From Goekera deserti (GTDB taxonomy: Bacteria; Actinomycetota; Actinomycetes; Mycobacteriales; Geodermatophilaceae): a stretch of DNA of 64,000 nucleotides. Under the pieces are notes generated by a model. That model saw nothing but the letters and a program-made list of their open reading frames with translations, had not been told where the DNA came from and ran no database searches. The stretch's first letter is position 1. Every line of letters starts with the position of its first letter. Below, piece by piece: positions 16,718 to 26,209 of the stretch. The stretch is from contig NZ_JAAGWK010000018.1 of assembly GCF_010685995.1 (NCBI RefSeq), forward strand, positions 1-64,000. The letters are read 5' to 3'. The position numbers and the translations under genes were made by a program.

Positions 16718-17008
16718 ATGACCTCTCTCCAGGAACTCCCCCAGGTCCAGGACTGCTCCGCCACGAGCTGCTCCTACAACGCCGACGCCGCCTGCCACGC
16801 CGGCGCCATCACGATCGGCGGTGACCACGCCCACTGCGGGACCTTCGTCGAGATCTCGTTCCGCAGCGGCCTCGAGCGCACCGGCACGGTCGGTGCCTGC
16901 CACCGCACCGACTGCCGGCACAACGAGAAGCTGGAGTGCTCGGCGGCCTCGATCAGCGTGGGCGCCGGTGCCGACGTCGCCGACTGCCTGACCTACGACG
17001 CCAGGTAG
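16718..17008 (+). CDS. DUF1540 domain protein (two Cys-rich repeats)
   Basis: 96 aa with two copies of the DUF1540 Cys pattern: CSATSCSYNADAACHAGAITI...HCGTF and GACHRTDCRHNEKLECSAASISVG...DCL. Each repeat carries four Cys or Cys/His positions suited to binding a metal ion, probably zinc or iron. Cytosolic, no signal peptide. Start ATG 16718. An iron-box-like site precedes it, and the convergent neighbour (16993-17421) also has one, so an iron-starvation role is inferred. The two genes overlap tail-to-tail by 16 bp. Confidence 0.85.
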   Translation: MTSLQELPQVQDCSATSCSYNADAACHAGAITIGGDHAHCGTFVEISFRSGLERTGTVGACHRTDCRHNEKLECSAASISVGAGADVADCLTYDAR

Positions 17009-17421
17009 TCCGGCGCGGCGATCTGCTCGGGCACCAGCCGGCCGGCCGGGTCGGCGCGCAGCGCCCCGTCGGCGACCGAGAGCGCGGCCACCGGGTCGCT
17101 GTCGTCGACCAGCACGGCACGCCCCGGCCCGGCCACGCCGCGCACGGCGCTCAGCACCGCCCGCCGGGCAGCGGCCGGCAGCCCGTCGGTGACCCGGTCC
17201 ACCAGCACGAGCGCCGCACCGGACGTGCGCGCGGTCTCGACGGCGTCCATCCGCTCGGCGAGACCCGCGCACGCCCGGGTGACCAGGCGGTGCACCGGGA
17301 CGCCCGTGTGCCCGGAGGCGCACCGGGCGCTGCCGTCGTCCAGGGCGTCCATGACCTCGCGCCGGACCGCGTCCGGCCCGAGCAGCACCGTCACGTCCCC
17401 GGCCTGCAACCGCAGCCCCAT
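16993..17421 (-). CDS. ABC-ATPase-like protein lacking the P-loop
   Basis: 142 aa. The outline follows a small ABC ATPase: LRLQAGDVTVLLGPDAVRREV occupies the Walker A place but has no GxGKS/T; ALVLVDRVTDGLPAAARR sits where Walker B and D-loop ('LLLDEPTxGLD') belong, without the catalytic Glu; RAVLVDDSDPVAALSVADGALR mirrors the switch-His strand ('VLVTHDxxxALxxADRVxxL'), without His. ATP hydrolysis is therefore unlikely. ATG at 17421 behind GGAGGG, with an iron-box-like site 20-40 bp upstream. It may be an iron-regulated pseudo-ATPase partner of a siderophore transporter encoded elsewhere. Confidence 0.6.
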   Translation of the reverse strand: MGLRLQAGDVTVLLGPDAVRREVMDALDDGSARCASGHTGVPVHRLVTRACAGLAERMDAVETARTSGAALVLVDRVTDGLPAAARRAVLSAVRGVAGPGRAVLVDDSDPVAALSVADGALRADPAGRLVPEQIAAPDYLAS

Positions 17422-17440
17422 CGACCCTCCCGGTCTCCGA

Positions 17441-17461
17441 CTGAGGCAAGGCTAACCTGCG
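17441..17461 (-). promoter_or_regulatory. Putative IdeR/DtxR iron box
   Basis: On the minus strand the site reads GCAGGTTAGCCTTGCCTCAG; AGGTTAGCCTTGCCT matches 12 of 15 positions of the iron-box core AGGTTAGGCTAACCT. It lies just upstream of the start at 17421, where a DtxR/IdeR dimer would block transcription when iron is plentiful. Confidence 0.6.
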
Positions 17462-17543
17462 TCAGGGCAACCGTCCAGGGTGACCGGGGCCGCGGGTGGG
17501 GTGCCGCCGGCGCGGGGTCCGCGCCGTGGCACCCCACCTCGGC

Positions 17544-18548
17544 TCAGGTGGGCAGCCAGGCGTCGACCTTGTCCTGGTTCGCCGCGATCCACTTCTTGGC
17601 AGCGTCGGCCGGGGTCATGCCGTCCTGGGCGATGTACCGGGCGACCAGGTTCTGGTCGTCGTTGCTCCAGCTGAAGTTCTTCACCAGCTGGTACCCCGGG
17701 CCGTTCTCCTCCGCGAAGTCCGCGCGCACGATCTTGTCCAGTGCGTACGTCGGGTAGTCGCAGGCGACCTTCTCCGGGTCGGCGTCGCAGCCCTCGGTGT
17801 AGGGCGGGAGGTCGACCTTGACCAGCGGCACCTCCGAGAGGAACCACTGCGGGCTGTAGAAGTAGCCGATCAGCGGCGTCCGGTCGGCCTGCGCCTGCCG
17901 GAACGAGGTGATCAGCGCGGCCTCGGAGCCCGCGTACACCACCTGGAAGTCCAGCCCCAGGTTCGCGACGAGCGCCTCGTCGTTGGTGACGAACGACGGG
18001 TCGCCGTCCAGCAGCTGGCCCTTGCCCCCGGACTCCGACGTCTCGAACAGGTCGGCGTAGCCGTTGAGCTTCGTCCAGTCGGTGATGTCGGGGTACTGCT
18101 CGACCATCCACGGCGGCACGTACCAGCCGATCTCGCCGGTGGGCCCGGTCGGCCCGGCCTCGACGGCGACCTGCTGCTCCTCGATGTACTGCTGCTTGAG
18201 GTCCTCGTGACCCCAGTTCTCCAGGATCACGTCCACCTCGCCGGTGGCGAACCCCTGCCAGGAGACCTCCTCCTTGAGGTTCTTCTGCTCCACGGTGCAC
18301 CCCAGCTGGGTGGTGGCCACCTCGGCGACCACCGCGGCGTCGGCCTCATAGCCGACCCAGGGGTTCACCGCCAGGTTGATCGTGCCGCAGTCACCTGCCC
18401 CGGCGGCCGGGGCGTCGGTGGACTCCTCGATGGTGGAGGCGCCACACCCGGACAGGCCGAGGCTGAGGACGGCGGCGACCGCCCCGGTGCGGACGACGCG
18501 CCTGCGGCCGGCGCCCCGGGCACGACCGCGGTGGACGACTGTGAGCAC
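17544..18548 (-). CDS. proX: Glycine betaine/proline-type ABC transporter substrate-binding lipoprotein
   Basis: 334 aa. Signal peptide with lipobox LSLGLSGC, then an OpuAC-type binding domain: NLAVNPWVGYEADAAVVAEVA, LKEEVSWQGFATGEVDVILENWGHED, GEIGWYVPPWMVEQYPDITDW, PPYTEGC. Trp/Tyr-rich loops (WVGY, WGH, WYVPPW) are those that build the aromatic cage for quaternary amines. Last gene of the proV-proW-proX order. The GTG at 18548 is the only start near the signal peptide. It could bind betaine, choline or carnitine; the sequence cannot tell these apart. Confidence 0.9.
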   Translation of the reverse strand: MLTVVHRGRARGAGRRRVVRTGAVAAVLSLGLSGCGASTIEESTDAPAAGAGDCGTINLAVNPWVGYEADAAVVAEVATTQLGCTVEQKNLKEEVSWQGFATGEVDVILENWGHEDLKQQYIEEQQVAVEAGPTGPTGEIGWYVPPWMVEQYPDITDWTKLNGYADLFETSESGGKGQLLDGDPSFVTNDEALVANLGLDFQVVYAGSEAALITSFRQAQADRTPLIGYFYSPQWFLSEVPLVKVDLPPYTEGCDADPEKVACDYPTYALDKIVRADFAEENGPGYQLVKNFSWSNDDQNLVARYIAQDGMTPADAAKKWIAANQDKVDAWLPT

Positions 18549-18633
18549 AGGAGTTCCCTTCGGTGGCGGCTGCCGGGCGGCAGCCGTGGTGCGCGAGCCG
18601 GACGGCGGGGTGCGCCGGGCCGGCCGGGAGGTG

Positions 18634-20637
18634 TCAGGCAGGGGCACGGGTCCGGGCCGCCGCGGCCTGGGTGACGCGGTCGAGCAGGACGCCGAGCAGG
18701 ACGATGCTGGCGCCGGCGGCGAGGCCCTTGCCGTAGAGCGTGCTCTGGCTGAACCCAGCCACGACGTCGTAGCCCAGCGCCCCGGCGCCGACCAGCCCAC
18801 CGACGACCACCATGGCCAGAACGTAGATCAGACCCTGGTTGGCGGCGAGCGCGAGGGCGTGCCGGCTCATCGGCAGCTGCACCTTGGTGACCACCTGCCA
18901 GCGGGTCGACCCGGCCGAGGTGGCGGCCTCGACCGTCTCCACCGGCACCGCGCGGATGCCGTCGGCGACGATCTTGGTGGTCACCGGGACGGCGTAGACC
19001 ACCGCGGCGAGGATGGCGGTGAACCGGCTGGCGGCGAACAGCGCCAGGAACGGCACGAGGTACACGAACGGCGGCATGCTCTGGGCGGCGTCCAGGAACG
19101 GCCGGACGGCGGCGTCGACCCGCGCGCTGCGGCCCATCGCCACCCCGGCGGTGACGCCGAGGGAGAGGGTGAGCACGGTCGCGACCAGCGTGGAGGCCAG
19201 CGTGGTCATCGAGTCCTCCCACAGCCCGAGCGCGATGAGCAGGCCCAGGCAGACCACGGCGGCGACCACGGCCCGCCGTCCCCCGGCGAGCCCGGCGAGC
19301 GCGACCAGGGCGCCACCGGTGACCCACCACGGGCTGTCGGTGAGCAGGGTCTGCAGCGGGTTGAGCACGCTCTCGGTGGCGGCGTCCTTGAACTCCAGCG
19401 TGAGCGCCGAGAGGTTGGTCTGCGCCCAGGCGCTCACCGCGTCCGCGGCGTCGGCGATGCGGGGGCCCACCGAGGCCTCGGCCGGGAACTGCGCGGCCCA
19501 CACGTAGGTGCGGGAGAACCACACCGCGACCAGGGTCAGCACGACGCCGGCGCCCACCGCCGCCCGGCCCCACGGACCGCGGGCCGGGGCACCCCGGCGC
19601 CGCGCCACGCGCGCGCTGGCCGCCGACGTCGCGCGGTCCAGCAGGACGGCGAGCACCACGATCGCCAGCCCGGCGTTGAAGGCGGTGCCCACGTCGAGGG
19701 TCTCCAGCGCCTGCAGCACGGTCTGGCCGAGCCCCGGGGCGTTGATCAGCGCGGCGATCGTGGCCATGGACAGCGCCGCCATGATCGTCTGGTTCACGCC
19801 GGTGACCACCAGCTGCCGGGCCAGTGGCAGCCGCACCGTGCGCAGCGTCTGCCAGCGGTCGGCACCCACCGACCGGGCCGCCTCGACCACCCCCGCCGGG
19901 GCCTCGCGCACCCCGGCCGCGGTCAGCCGGATCACCGGCGGGACGGCGTAGACGATGGTGGCGATGGTGGCCGAGGCCGGGCCGATCAGGAACACCAGCG
20001 TCAGCGGGGCCAGGTAGACCAGCGACGGCATGGTCTGCATGACGTCCAGCACCGGGGTGAGCACGCGGTGCACCCGGTGGGACACCCCGGCCCAGATGCC
20101 CAGCGGGATGCCGATCAGCAGGCACACCAGCACCGCGGCCAGGGTGAGCGCGAGGGTCTCCATGCTCTCGGTCCACAGACCCTGCAGCCCGACGGTCACC
20201 AGCCCCGCGCCGGTGAGCAGCGCCACCCGCCACGAGGCGGCCAGCGCCGCCAGCAGCACGGCGACCGCGACCACGCCGAGCCAGCCGAGCACGGGCACCG
20301 GGCGGCCGAACGACGGCTGGGCGATCACGTCCTGGAACAGGGTGACCACGGCGTCGACCACCTGCCGCACGACGTCGAAGCCGTGGGTGAACAGCGGGTT
20401 GGTGGCCCGGCCGGCACCGATGGAGTCGGTGACCTCGCTGAGGCCCCGGTGCAGCGGGCTCAGCTCCGCCGGGCCGAGCGCCAGCGTCTGCCGGCCCCGC
20501 AGCAGGGCACCGAGCAGCACCCACGCCAGCAGGACGGCGGCCACGGCGAGGGCCCGGCGGGGCAGCCGCGCGGTGCGCCGCGGCGCGGGTGGCTCCGGCG
20601 CGGGTGCCGGCGGCGGCCGCTCCAGGACGGCGGTCAC
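18634..20637 (-). CDS. proW: Fused double ABC permease of the ProW type
   Basis: 667 aa, about twice the normal ProW length, because two BPD_transp_1 permease units are joined. Unit 1 (about 150-330) has the EAA loop EAARSVGADRWQTLRTVRLPLARQ; unit 2 (about 440-650) has EAATSAGSTRWQVVTKVQLPMSRH. Each has about six membrane helices, so one chain can form the whole channel. Starts 3 bp after the proV stop. Duplicated permeases are known in actinobacterial and other compatible-solute importers. Confidence 0.93.
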   Translation of the reverse strand: MTAVLERPPPAPAPEPPAPRRTARLPRRALAVAAVLLAWVLLGALLRGRQTLALGPAELSPLHRGLSEVTDSIGAGRATNPLFTHGFDVVRQVVDAVVTLFQDVIAQPSFGRPVPVLGWLGVVAVAVLLAALAASWRVALLTGAGLVTVGLQGLWTESMETLALTLAAVLVCLLIGIPLGIWAGVSHRVHRVLTPVLDVMQTMPSLVYLAPLTLVFLIGPASATIATIVYAVPPVIRLTAAGVREAPAGVVEAARSVGADRWQTLRTVRLPLARQLVVTGVNQTIMAALSMATIAALINAPGLGQTVLQALETLDVGTAFNAGLAIVVLAVLLDRATSAASARVARRRGAPARGPWGRAAVGAGVVLTLVAVWFSRTYVWAAQFPAEASVGPRIADAADAVSAWAQTNLSALTLEFKDAATESVLNPLQTLLTDSPWWVTGGALVALAGLAGGRRAVVAAVVCLGLLIALGLWEDSMTTLASTLVATVLTLSLGVTAGVAMGRSARVDAAVRPFLDAAQSMPPFVYLVPFLALFAASRFTAILAAVVYAVPVTTKIVADGIRAVPVETVEAATSAGSTRWQVVTKVQLPMSRHALALAANQGLIYVLAMVVVGGLVGAGALGYDVVAGFSQSTLYGKGLAAGASIVLLGVLLDRVTQAAAARTRAPA

Positions 20638-20640
20638 GCC

Positions 20641-21723
20641 TCAGCGCTCCCCGGCGACGACGGCGAGGATCTCCTCGTCACCCACGATGCCGACCAGCTC
20701 GCCGTCGCGCACGACCTTGACCGGCCGGTCGGCGCGCAGCACCGCCCGGGTCGCCTCGCGCACGACGACGTCCGGGCCCATCTCGGGCCCGTCGAGCAGG
20801 TCGTCGGGCCGCACCGGGCGCATGATCCAACGCAGGGTGAGCACGTCGGCCCGGGGCACCTCGCGCACGAAGTCGCGCACGTAGTCGTCGGCCGGGGCGC
20901 CGACCAGCTCGTCACCGGTGCCGCACTGCACCTGCCGGCCGTCGCGCATGATCAGGATCCGGTCGCCCAGCTTCAACGCCTCGGACAGGTCGTGGGTGAC
21001 GAAGACCATCGTCTTGCCGACCTCGTGGTGCAGCCGGACGACCTCCTCCTGCATGTCCCGCCGGATCAGCGGGTCCAGCGCGGAGAACGGCTCGTCGAAG
21101 AACAGCACCTGCGGGTCGCCGGCCAGCGCGCGGGCCAGCCCCACCCGCTGCTGCATGCCGCCGGAGAGCTGGTCGGGATGGAAGTCCTGGTAGCCGGCGA
21201 GCCCGACCAGCTCGATGACCTCGTTGGCCCGGCGGGTGCGCTCGGCCTTGCCGACGCCGGCGACCTCCAGGCCGTAGGCCACGTTGTCCAGCACCCGGCG
21301 GTGCGGCAGCAGGCCGAAGTGCTGGAAGACCATCGAGAACACGTGCCGCCGCAGCTCGCGCAGCTCCTTGTCGTCGGCGGCCGAGATGTCCCGGCCCTGC
21401 ACGAGCACCTGCCCGGCCGTGGGCTCGACCAGCCGGGTCAGGCAGCGCACCAGGGTGGACTTGCCCGACCCGGACAGGCCCATGACCACGAACACCTCCC
21501 CCGGGGCGACGTCGAAGGAGACGTCGCGCACCGCCGCGGTGCAGCCGGTGCGGTCCATCAGCTCCTGCCGGCCCAGCGCCCGCAGCTCCGCGGAGCCGGG
21601 CACGGCCCGGGCCCGGGGCCCGAAGACCTTCCACAGCCCGCGGACGGAGATCGCGGGCTCGCCACCGCCGGACGGCCCGGACGCCGGGACCCCCGTCACC
21701 TCGGGAGGGACCTGCAGGGTCAT
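20641..21723 (-). CDS. proV: Glycine betaine/proline ABC transporter ATP-binding protein
   Basis: 360 aa. Walker [19 protein letters not shown]-loop [11 protein letters not shown], signature [18 protein letters not shown], Walker [14 protein letters not shown] and switch [14 protein letters not shown]. The extra N-terminal ~60 residues ([10 protein letters not shown]) and the C-terminal CBS-like tail ([22 protein letters not shown]) are typical of ProV/OpuAA, where the CBS pair senses ionic strength; only a short CBS region is evident. ATG at 21723. First gene of the three-gene operon. Confidence 0.94.
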   Translation of the reverse strand: MTLQVPPEVTGVPASGPSGGGEPAISVRGLWKVFGPRARAVPGSAELRALGRQELMDRTGCTAAVRDVSFDVAPGEVFVVMGLSGSGKSTLVRCLTRLVEPTAGQVLVQGRDISAADDKELRELRRHVFSMVFQHFGLLPHRRVLDNVAYGLEVAGVGKAERTRRANEVIELVGLAGYQDFHPDQLSGGMQQRVGLARALAGDPQVLFFDEPFSALDPLIRRDMQEEVVRLHHEVGKTMVFVTHDLSEALKLGDRILIMRDGRQVQCGTGDELVGAPADDYVRDFVREVPRADVLTLRWIMRPVRPDDLLDGPEMGPDVVVREATRAVLRADRPVKVVRDGELVGIVGDEEILAVVAGER

Positions 21724-22022
21724 GGCGTCCTCTCCGTGCGGTGGGGCGTGCGGCCTGCGCCCGCGGCGCCCCGCCGGGCGCGGCGCGGTCCCGGTGCGAC
21801 GCCCGGGGCGGGTGCGACGAGAGGGGAAGGTGGTGATCCCCGCACGGTACCGGGGTCGGCGCCTTCTCTCAGGTCGTGCGCGCCACACCGGCCCGGTGGC
21901 CCCGGTCGCGCCCGTGCCGGGGCGCGCCCCGGCCCGTACCGTCGTGGCTGCCGCTCCGGGCACCGCCCCTGGGCCGGCACCCCGCGTCGGCACGCACCGC
22001 ACAGCCTCAGCAGGAGGGCACC

Positions 22023-23732
22023 GTGAGCGGTCAGCACCCGTCCGTGCTCACCACCGCCCGGACGCTCGCGGCCGGGGAGGTGCTCCGCCGGGGCAGCGCC
22101 GCGGACTACCGCGCGCTGACCCCCGCCCCCGGGGAGCGGCACACGGTGCGGCTGGACCTGGTGCCCGAGCGGGACGCCGTCGCCGCGCCACCGGGCCGGC
22201 GTCCGGTGGCCTGCTTCGGGCACGTGACCGACCTGCAGCTGGCCGACGTGCAGTCACCCGGCCGGTTCGAGTTCCTGGACGCCCAGGGAGGCGACCCGCG
22301 CTTCGCCGACCTGATCCCGATGCACCGGCCGCAGGAGTCGCTGACCGCCCGGGCCGTGGACGCGATGGTCCGCGCGCTGAACGGGGTGTCCGGCGGGCCG
22401 GTCACCGGGGCGCCGATGGAGCTGGTGCTCACCACCGGCGACGCCGTGGACAACGCCCAGTGGAACGAGCTCACCCTGTTCCTGGCCCTCCTCGAGGGCG
22501 GCACCGCACGCCCGGACTCCGGGGGCCCGGGGTACGAGGGCGTGCAGCACCCGCGCTGGCCGGGCACCGGCTTCTGGGTGCCCGACGGCCGCCACCCGCC
22601 GGCCCACGACCGGGCCGAGGACCACCTGGGCCGGGACCACCCGGACGAGGTCGTGGCCCGGTACGGGTTCCCCCGGCTGCCCGGCCTGCTGGACGACGCG
22701 CTGGCCGCCTTCCCGGCGCCCGGCCTGCAGGTGCCGTGGCTGGGCTGCTTCGGCAACCACGAGGCGCTGGCGCAGGGCATGGGCGTGCTCACCCCGGCAC
22801 TCGGCCGGCACCTGGTGGGCAGCCGCAAGCCCGCGGCGCTGGCCGGCGGGCTGGACCCCGACCGGGCGGTGGAGCTGTTCCTGGACAGCCCGGAGGTGTT
22901 CTGCGCGACGCTGGACGTGCCGGTGACCCCCGACCGCGGCCGCCGTCCGGTGACCCGGGCCGAGTTCGTGGCCGCGCACTGCTCCGAGCGGGCCCGTCCC
23001 GCCGGGCACGGCTTCACCGCGGCCAACCTGCGCGACGGCACGGCGCACTACGCCTGGGACGACGGCCCGGTGCGCTTCGTCTGCCTGGACACCAACTGCC
23101 TGGCCGGGGGCAGCGACGGGTGCCTGGACGCCGACCAGCTGCGGTGGCTGGAGCGGGTGCTGCAGGACAGCTCCTCCCGCTGGACCGCGCGGGACGGCGG
23201 CGAGGTGCGCAGCGGGGCCGAGGACCGGCTGGTGGTGCTGTTCTCCCACCACGGCAGCGACCGGCTCACGCACAGCCGGGGCCACCGCGGCCCGGAGGGC
23301 ACGCCGCTCAGCGGGGCGCCGGAGCTGCTCGCGCTGCTGCACCGCTTCCCCAACGTGGTGCTGTGGGTGAACGGCCACACGCACGTCAACGGCATCCGGG
23401 CCCACCGCGACCCGCGCGGGGACGGCGCCGGGTTCTGGGAGGTGGCCACCTGCGCGGTGGCCGACTGGCCGAGCCAGGCGCGGGTGCTGGAGCTGGCCGA
23501 CAACGGCGACGGCACGCTGTCGGTGCTGACCACGATGCTGGACCACGGCGGCCCGGTGGTGCCGGCACCCGGGGGGCGGCGGGACGGCCCCTGGCTGGCG
23601 GCGGTGCACCGGGAGCTGGCGGCGAACGTGCCGGGCGGCGGGCTGGACTCGCCGCGGGCCGGGCTGCGCACCGACCGGAACACCGACCTGCGGCTGCCGG
23701 CGCCGTTCCCGCTGGCCGGTCTCGGCCGGTGA
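22023..23732 (+). CDS. Metallophosphoesterase (TIGR03767-type)
   Basis: 569 aa calcineurin-like phosphoesterase. Metal-site motifs: [13 protein letters not shown] (D-x-H region), [16 protein letters not shown] (GDxxD), [14 protein letters not shown] (GNHE), [13 protein letters not shown] (SHH) and [14 protein letters not shown] (GHTH). Long inserts between motifs fit the actinobacterial TIGR03767 group. No clear signal peptide from the GTG at 22023 (RBS AGGAGGG), so location is uncertain. Substrate unknown. Divergent from proV; followed by a hairpin terminator. Confidence 0.9.
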   Translation: MSGQHPSVLTTARTLAAGEVLRRGSAADYRALTPAPGERHTVRLDLVPERDAVAAPPGRRPVACFGHVTDLQLADVQSPGRFEFLDAQGGDPRFADLIPMHRPQESLTARAVDAMVRALNGVSGGPVTGAPMELVLTTGDAVDNAQWNELTLFLALLEGGTARPDSGGPGYEGVQHPRWPGTGFWVPDGRHPPAHDRAEDHLGRDHPDEVVARYGFPRLPGLLDDALAAFPAPGLQVPWLGCFGNHEALAQGMGVLTPALGRHLVGSRKPAALAGGLDPDRAVELFLDSPEVFCATLDVPVTPDRGRRPVTRAEFVAAHCSERARPAGHGFTAANLRDGTAHYAWDDGPVRFVCLDTNCLAGGSDGCLDADQLRWLERVLQDSSSRWTARDGGEVRSGAEDRLVVLFSHHGSDRLTHSRGHRGPEGTPLSGAPELLALLHRFPNVVLWVNGHTHVNGIRAHRDPRGDGAGFWEVATCAVADWPSQARVLELADNGDGTLSVLTTMLDHGGPVVPAPGGRRDGPWLAAVHRELAANVPGGGLDSPRAGLRTDRNTDLRLPAPFPLAGLGR

Positions 23733-23750
23733 CCCGGCGCCGGACACGAC

Positions 23751-23784
23751 GCCGCCCCGCCCTCCGGTGGGAGGACGGGGCGGC
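23751..23784. terminator. Hairpin terminator between convergent genes
   Basis: GCCGCCCCGCCCTCC and GGGAGGACGGGGCGGC pair around a GGT loop with one bulge. It lies 19 bp after the phosphoesterase stop and 21 bp from the end of the opposing TPR gene, so it can serve both. Confidence 0.75.
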
Positions 23785-23804
23785 GGTGGCTCCCGATCCG
23801 GGGC

Positions 23805-24134
23805 TCAGGCGGCGCCGAGCACGTCGGCCATGCGGTGCTGCGTGGCGGCCTCGGTCACGCGGCTCTGCCGGTCCATCGTGCGGGCCAGCGCCCGGCGGGC
23901 CCACGCGTTGCACGGCGAGGCCTCGACCAGCCGGGTCAGCGTGCGCTCGGCGCGCTGCAGCTGGGCGGAGCCGAAGTAGGCCCGGGCCAGCAGCTCCAGT
24001 GCGGCCTCGTTGCGGGGTTCGGCCTCGACCACCGTCTCCAGCATGCGGGCGGCGTCGGTCGGGCGCCCGGACTCCAGGTAGAGCTCCGCGCGGCGGAACT
24101 CGTCGTACACGTCGAACATCGTCATCTCGGTCAT
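23805..24134 (-). CDS. Small tetratricopeptide-repeat protein
   Basis: 109 aa, all helical. TPR-like units: YDEFRRAELYLESGRPTDAARMLETVVEAEP and NEAALELLARAYFGSAQLQRAERTLTRLVEASP, then a third partial CNAWARRALARTM. Widespread actinobacterial small TPR protein, probably a protein-protein adaptor; no partner is indicated. ATG at 24134. Divergent from cobG. Confidence 0.85.
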   Translation of the reverse strand: MTEMTMFDVYDEFRRAELYLESGRPTDAARMLETVVEAEPRNEAALELLARAYFGSAQLQRAERTLTRLVEASPCNAWARRALARTMDRQSRVTEAATQHRMADVLGAA

Positions 24135-24266
24135 CAGCCGTCCTCTCCCAGACACGGGCCGTAACCGGCGACCGGCCGGTCTTGTTCCCGCCGCCTGGTG
24201 CGCCGAGCGGCCGGCGCACGCCGGTCGACGCACCCGCGCCGGCACCGACGTAGCCTCGCGTGCGCC

Positions 24267-25589
24267 ATGACCGCCGCCCCCGGACTCCCCCGCACCCGCG
24301 TGGACGCCTGCCCGGGTGCGCTGCAGACCCACCCCGCGGCCGACGGGGGCCTGGCCCGGGTGCGCGTGCCCGGCGGGATGCTGACGGCGTCCCAGCTGCG
24401 GGTGCTCGCCGCCGCGGCGCGGGACCTGGGCGACGGGCACCTGGAGATGACCAGCCGCGGCAACCTGCAGCTGCGCGGGCTCGCCGCCGGCGTGGGACCC
24501 GAGCTCGGCGACCGGCTCGCCGGCGCGGGCCTGCTGCCCAGCGCCACCCACGAGCGGGTGCGCAACGTGCTGGCCTCCACGCTGTCCGGCCGGGACGGCA
24601 GCGGGCACCTCGACGCCCGGCCCTGGGTCCCGGCCCTGGACGCGGGCCTGTGCGCCGACCCCGGTCTGGCCGACCTGCCCGGCCGCTACCTCGCCACCCT
24701 GGACGACGGCCGCGGCGACGTCGCCGGCCTGGGGGGCGACGTCGGCCTGCTGGCGCTGGACGCGGGCACGGTGGCACTGCTGCTGGCCGGCACCGACTCC
24801 GGCCTGCGCACCGACCCCGCCGGCGCGGTGGTTCTCGCGCTGGCCGCGACCCGGGCCTTCGCCGCGGAGCGGACGGCCCAGGGCGGCACCGCGTGGCGAC
24901 TGGCCGAGCTCACCGACGGACCCGCCCGCGTCGCGGCCCGGCTGGCCGGCACCCGGGCCGGTCACCCCACCGGCTCTGCCCCCGGGACGCTCGGCGTCGA
25001 CCCGCGCGACCTCGTGGCGGTGCCCGCGGCACCGCTGGTGGGCCCGGTCGGCGCGGTCGCCCAGCTCGACGGCCGGACGGCGCTGATCGGGGTCGTGCCG
25101 CTCGGGCGGCTCACCGCCGGCCAGGCCGAGCTGCTCGCCGGCCTGGCCGCGCAGGTGCAGCTGACCCCGTGGCGCAGCGTCGTCGTCCCCGACCTGGCCG
25201 AGGACGCCGTCGACGACGCCGCCGTCGACCTGTACCGCACCGGCGTCGTCTTCGACGCGGCCAGCCCGTGGCTGCAGGTGACCACGTGTGCCGGCAGCCC
25301 CGGCTGCGCGCGGTCGCTGGCCGACGTGCGAGGTGACGCGCTGGCCGCGGTCGCCGCGGGCACGCTGCCCGCCGGCGGCGCCCGCCAGCACTGGGCCGGC
25401 TGTGCCCGCCGGTGCGGTTCACCGCACGGCGAGGTGGTCGACGTGCTCGCGGTGGCGCCGTCCGCCGACGCACCCGCCGGCTACGTCGTCACCGCACCGA
25501 GCCCACCGGCACCCGACCCCCCCGCACCCGACCAGCCCGCCCCCGATCAGCCCGCACCCGATCAGCACCGAGTCGACGAGGACCTGTGA
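24267..25589 (+). CDS. cobG: Precorrin-3B synthase (CobG)
   Basis: 440-aa nitrite/sulphite-reductase-like enzyme that uses O2 to prepare ring contraction in the aerobic route. Marks: [41 protein letters not shown], and the 4Fe-4S cysteines in [12 protein letters not shown] and [14 protein letters not shown]. The tail is a Pro/Ala/Asp repeat (PAPDxPAPDQ, four copies, about residues 415-433). ATG at 24267. Its stop overlaps the cobH start. It implies an oxygen-dependent pathway. Confidence 0.92.
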   Translation: MTAAPGLPRTRVDACPGALQTHPAADGGLARVRVPGGMLTASQLRVLAAAARDLGDGHLEMTSRGNLQLRGLAAGVGPELGDRLAGAGLLPSATHERVRNVLASTLSGRDGSGHLDARPWVPALDAGLCADPGLADLPGRYLATLDDGRGDVAGLGGDVGLLALDAGTVALLLAGTDSGLRTDPAGAVVLALAATRAFAAERTAQGGTAWRLAELTDGPARVAARLAGTRAGHPTGSAPGTLGVDPRDLVAVPAAPLVGPVGAVAQLDGRTALIGVVPLGRLTAGQAELLAGLAAQVQLTPWRSVVVPDLAEDAVDDAAVDLYRTGVVFDAASPWLQVTTCAGSPGCARSLADVRGDALAAVAAGTLPAGGARQHWAGCARRCGSPHGEVVDVLAVAPSADAPAGYVVTAPSPPAPDPPAPDQPAPDQPAPDQHRVDEDL

Positions 25590-26209
25590 GCTACCAGTAC
25601 GAGCACGACGGCGCCGAGATCTACCGCCAGTCCTTCGCGATGATCCGGGCCGAGGCCGACCTGTCCGGCCTGCCCGCCGACGTCGCCCAGGTGACGGTGC
25701 GGATGATCCACGCCTGCGGCCAGGTCGACCTGGTGCGGGACGTGGCCTGGTCGCCAGACGTGGTGGCGCGTGCGCGGGAGGCGCTGCACGCCGGCGCACC
25801 GGTGCTCTGCGACGCCCAGATGGTCGCCGCCGGGGTCACCCGCCGCCGGCTGCCGAAGGACAACGACGTCATCTGCACGCTCAACGACCCGCGCACCGCG
25901 GGCCTGGCCCGCGAGATGGGCACCACCCGCACCGCCGCGGCGATGCACCTGTGGGGCGACCGGCTCGACGGTGCCGTGGTCGCGATCGGCAACGCGCCGA
26001 CCGCGCTGTTCCACCTGCTGGAGATGGTCGCCGACGGCGCCCCACGCCCGGCCGCGGTGATCGGCATCCCGGTCGGCTTCATCGGCGCCGTGGAGAGCAA
26101 GGACGCCCTGGCCGCCTCCGACCTGGACTTCCTCGTCGTCCGCGGCCGGCGGGGTGGCAGCGCCATCACCGCCGCCGCGGTCAACGCGATCGCGAGCGAG
26201 GCGGAGTGA
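25586..26209 (+). CDS. cobH: Precorrin-8X methylmutase (CobH)
   Basis: 207 aa. Isomerises precorrin-8X to hydrogenobyrinic acid. [32 protein letters not shown] (catalytic His in the MIHACG motif), [27 protein letters not shown] and [16 protein letters not shown] are all diagnostic. GTG start within the cobG stop (GTGA overlap); its own stop overlaps cobIJ. Confidence 0.96.
   Translation: MSYQYEHDGAEIYRQSFAMIRAEADLSGLPADVAQVTVRMIHACGQVDLVRDVAWSPDVVARAREALHAGAPVLCDAQMVAAGVTRRRLPKDNDVICTLNDPRTAGLAREMGTTRTAAAMHLWGDRLDGAVVAIGNAPTALFHLLEMVADGAPRPAAVIGIPVGFIGAVESKDALAASDLDFLVVRGRRGGSAITAAAVNAIASEAE

Noticed and set aside
18376-22026. A 1216-codon open frame on the + strand opposite the proVWX operon
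   Set aside because: Antisense shadow; low-complexity His/Gln/Arg-rich product, while the minus strand has clear ABC transporter genes.
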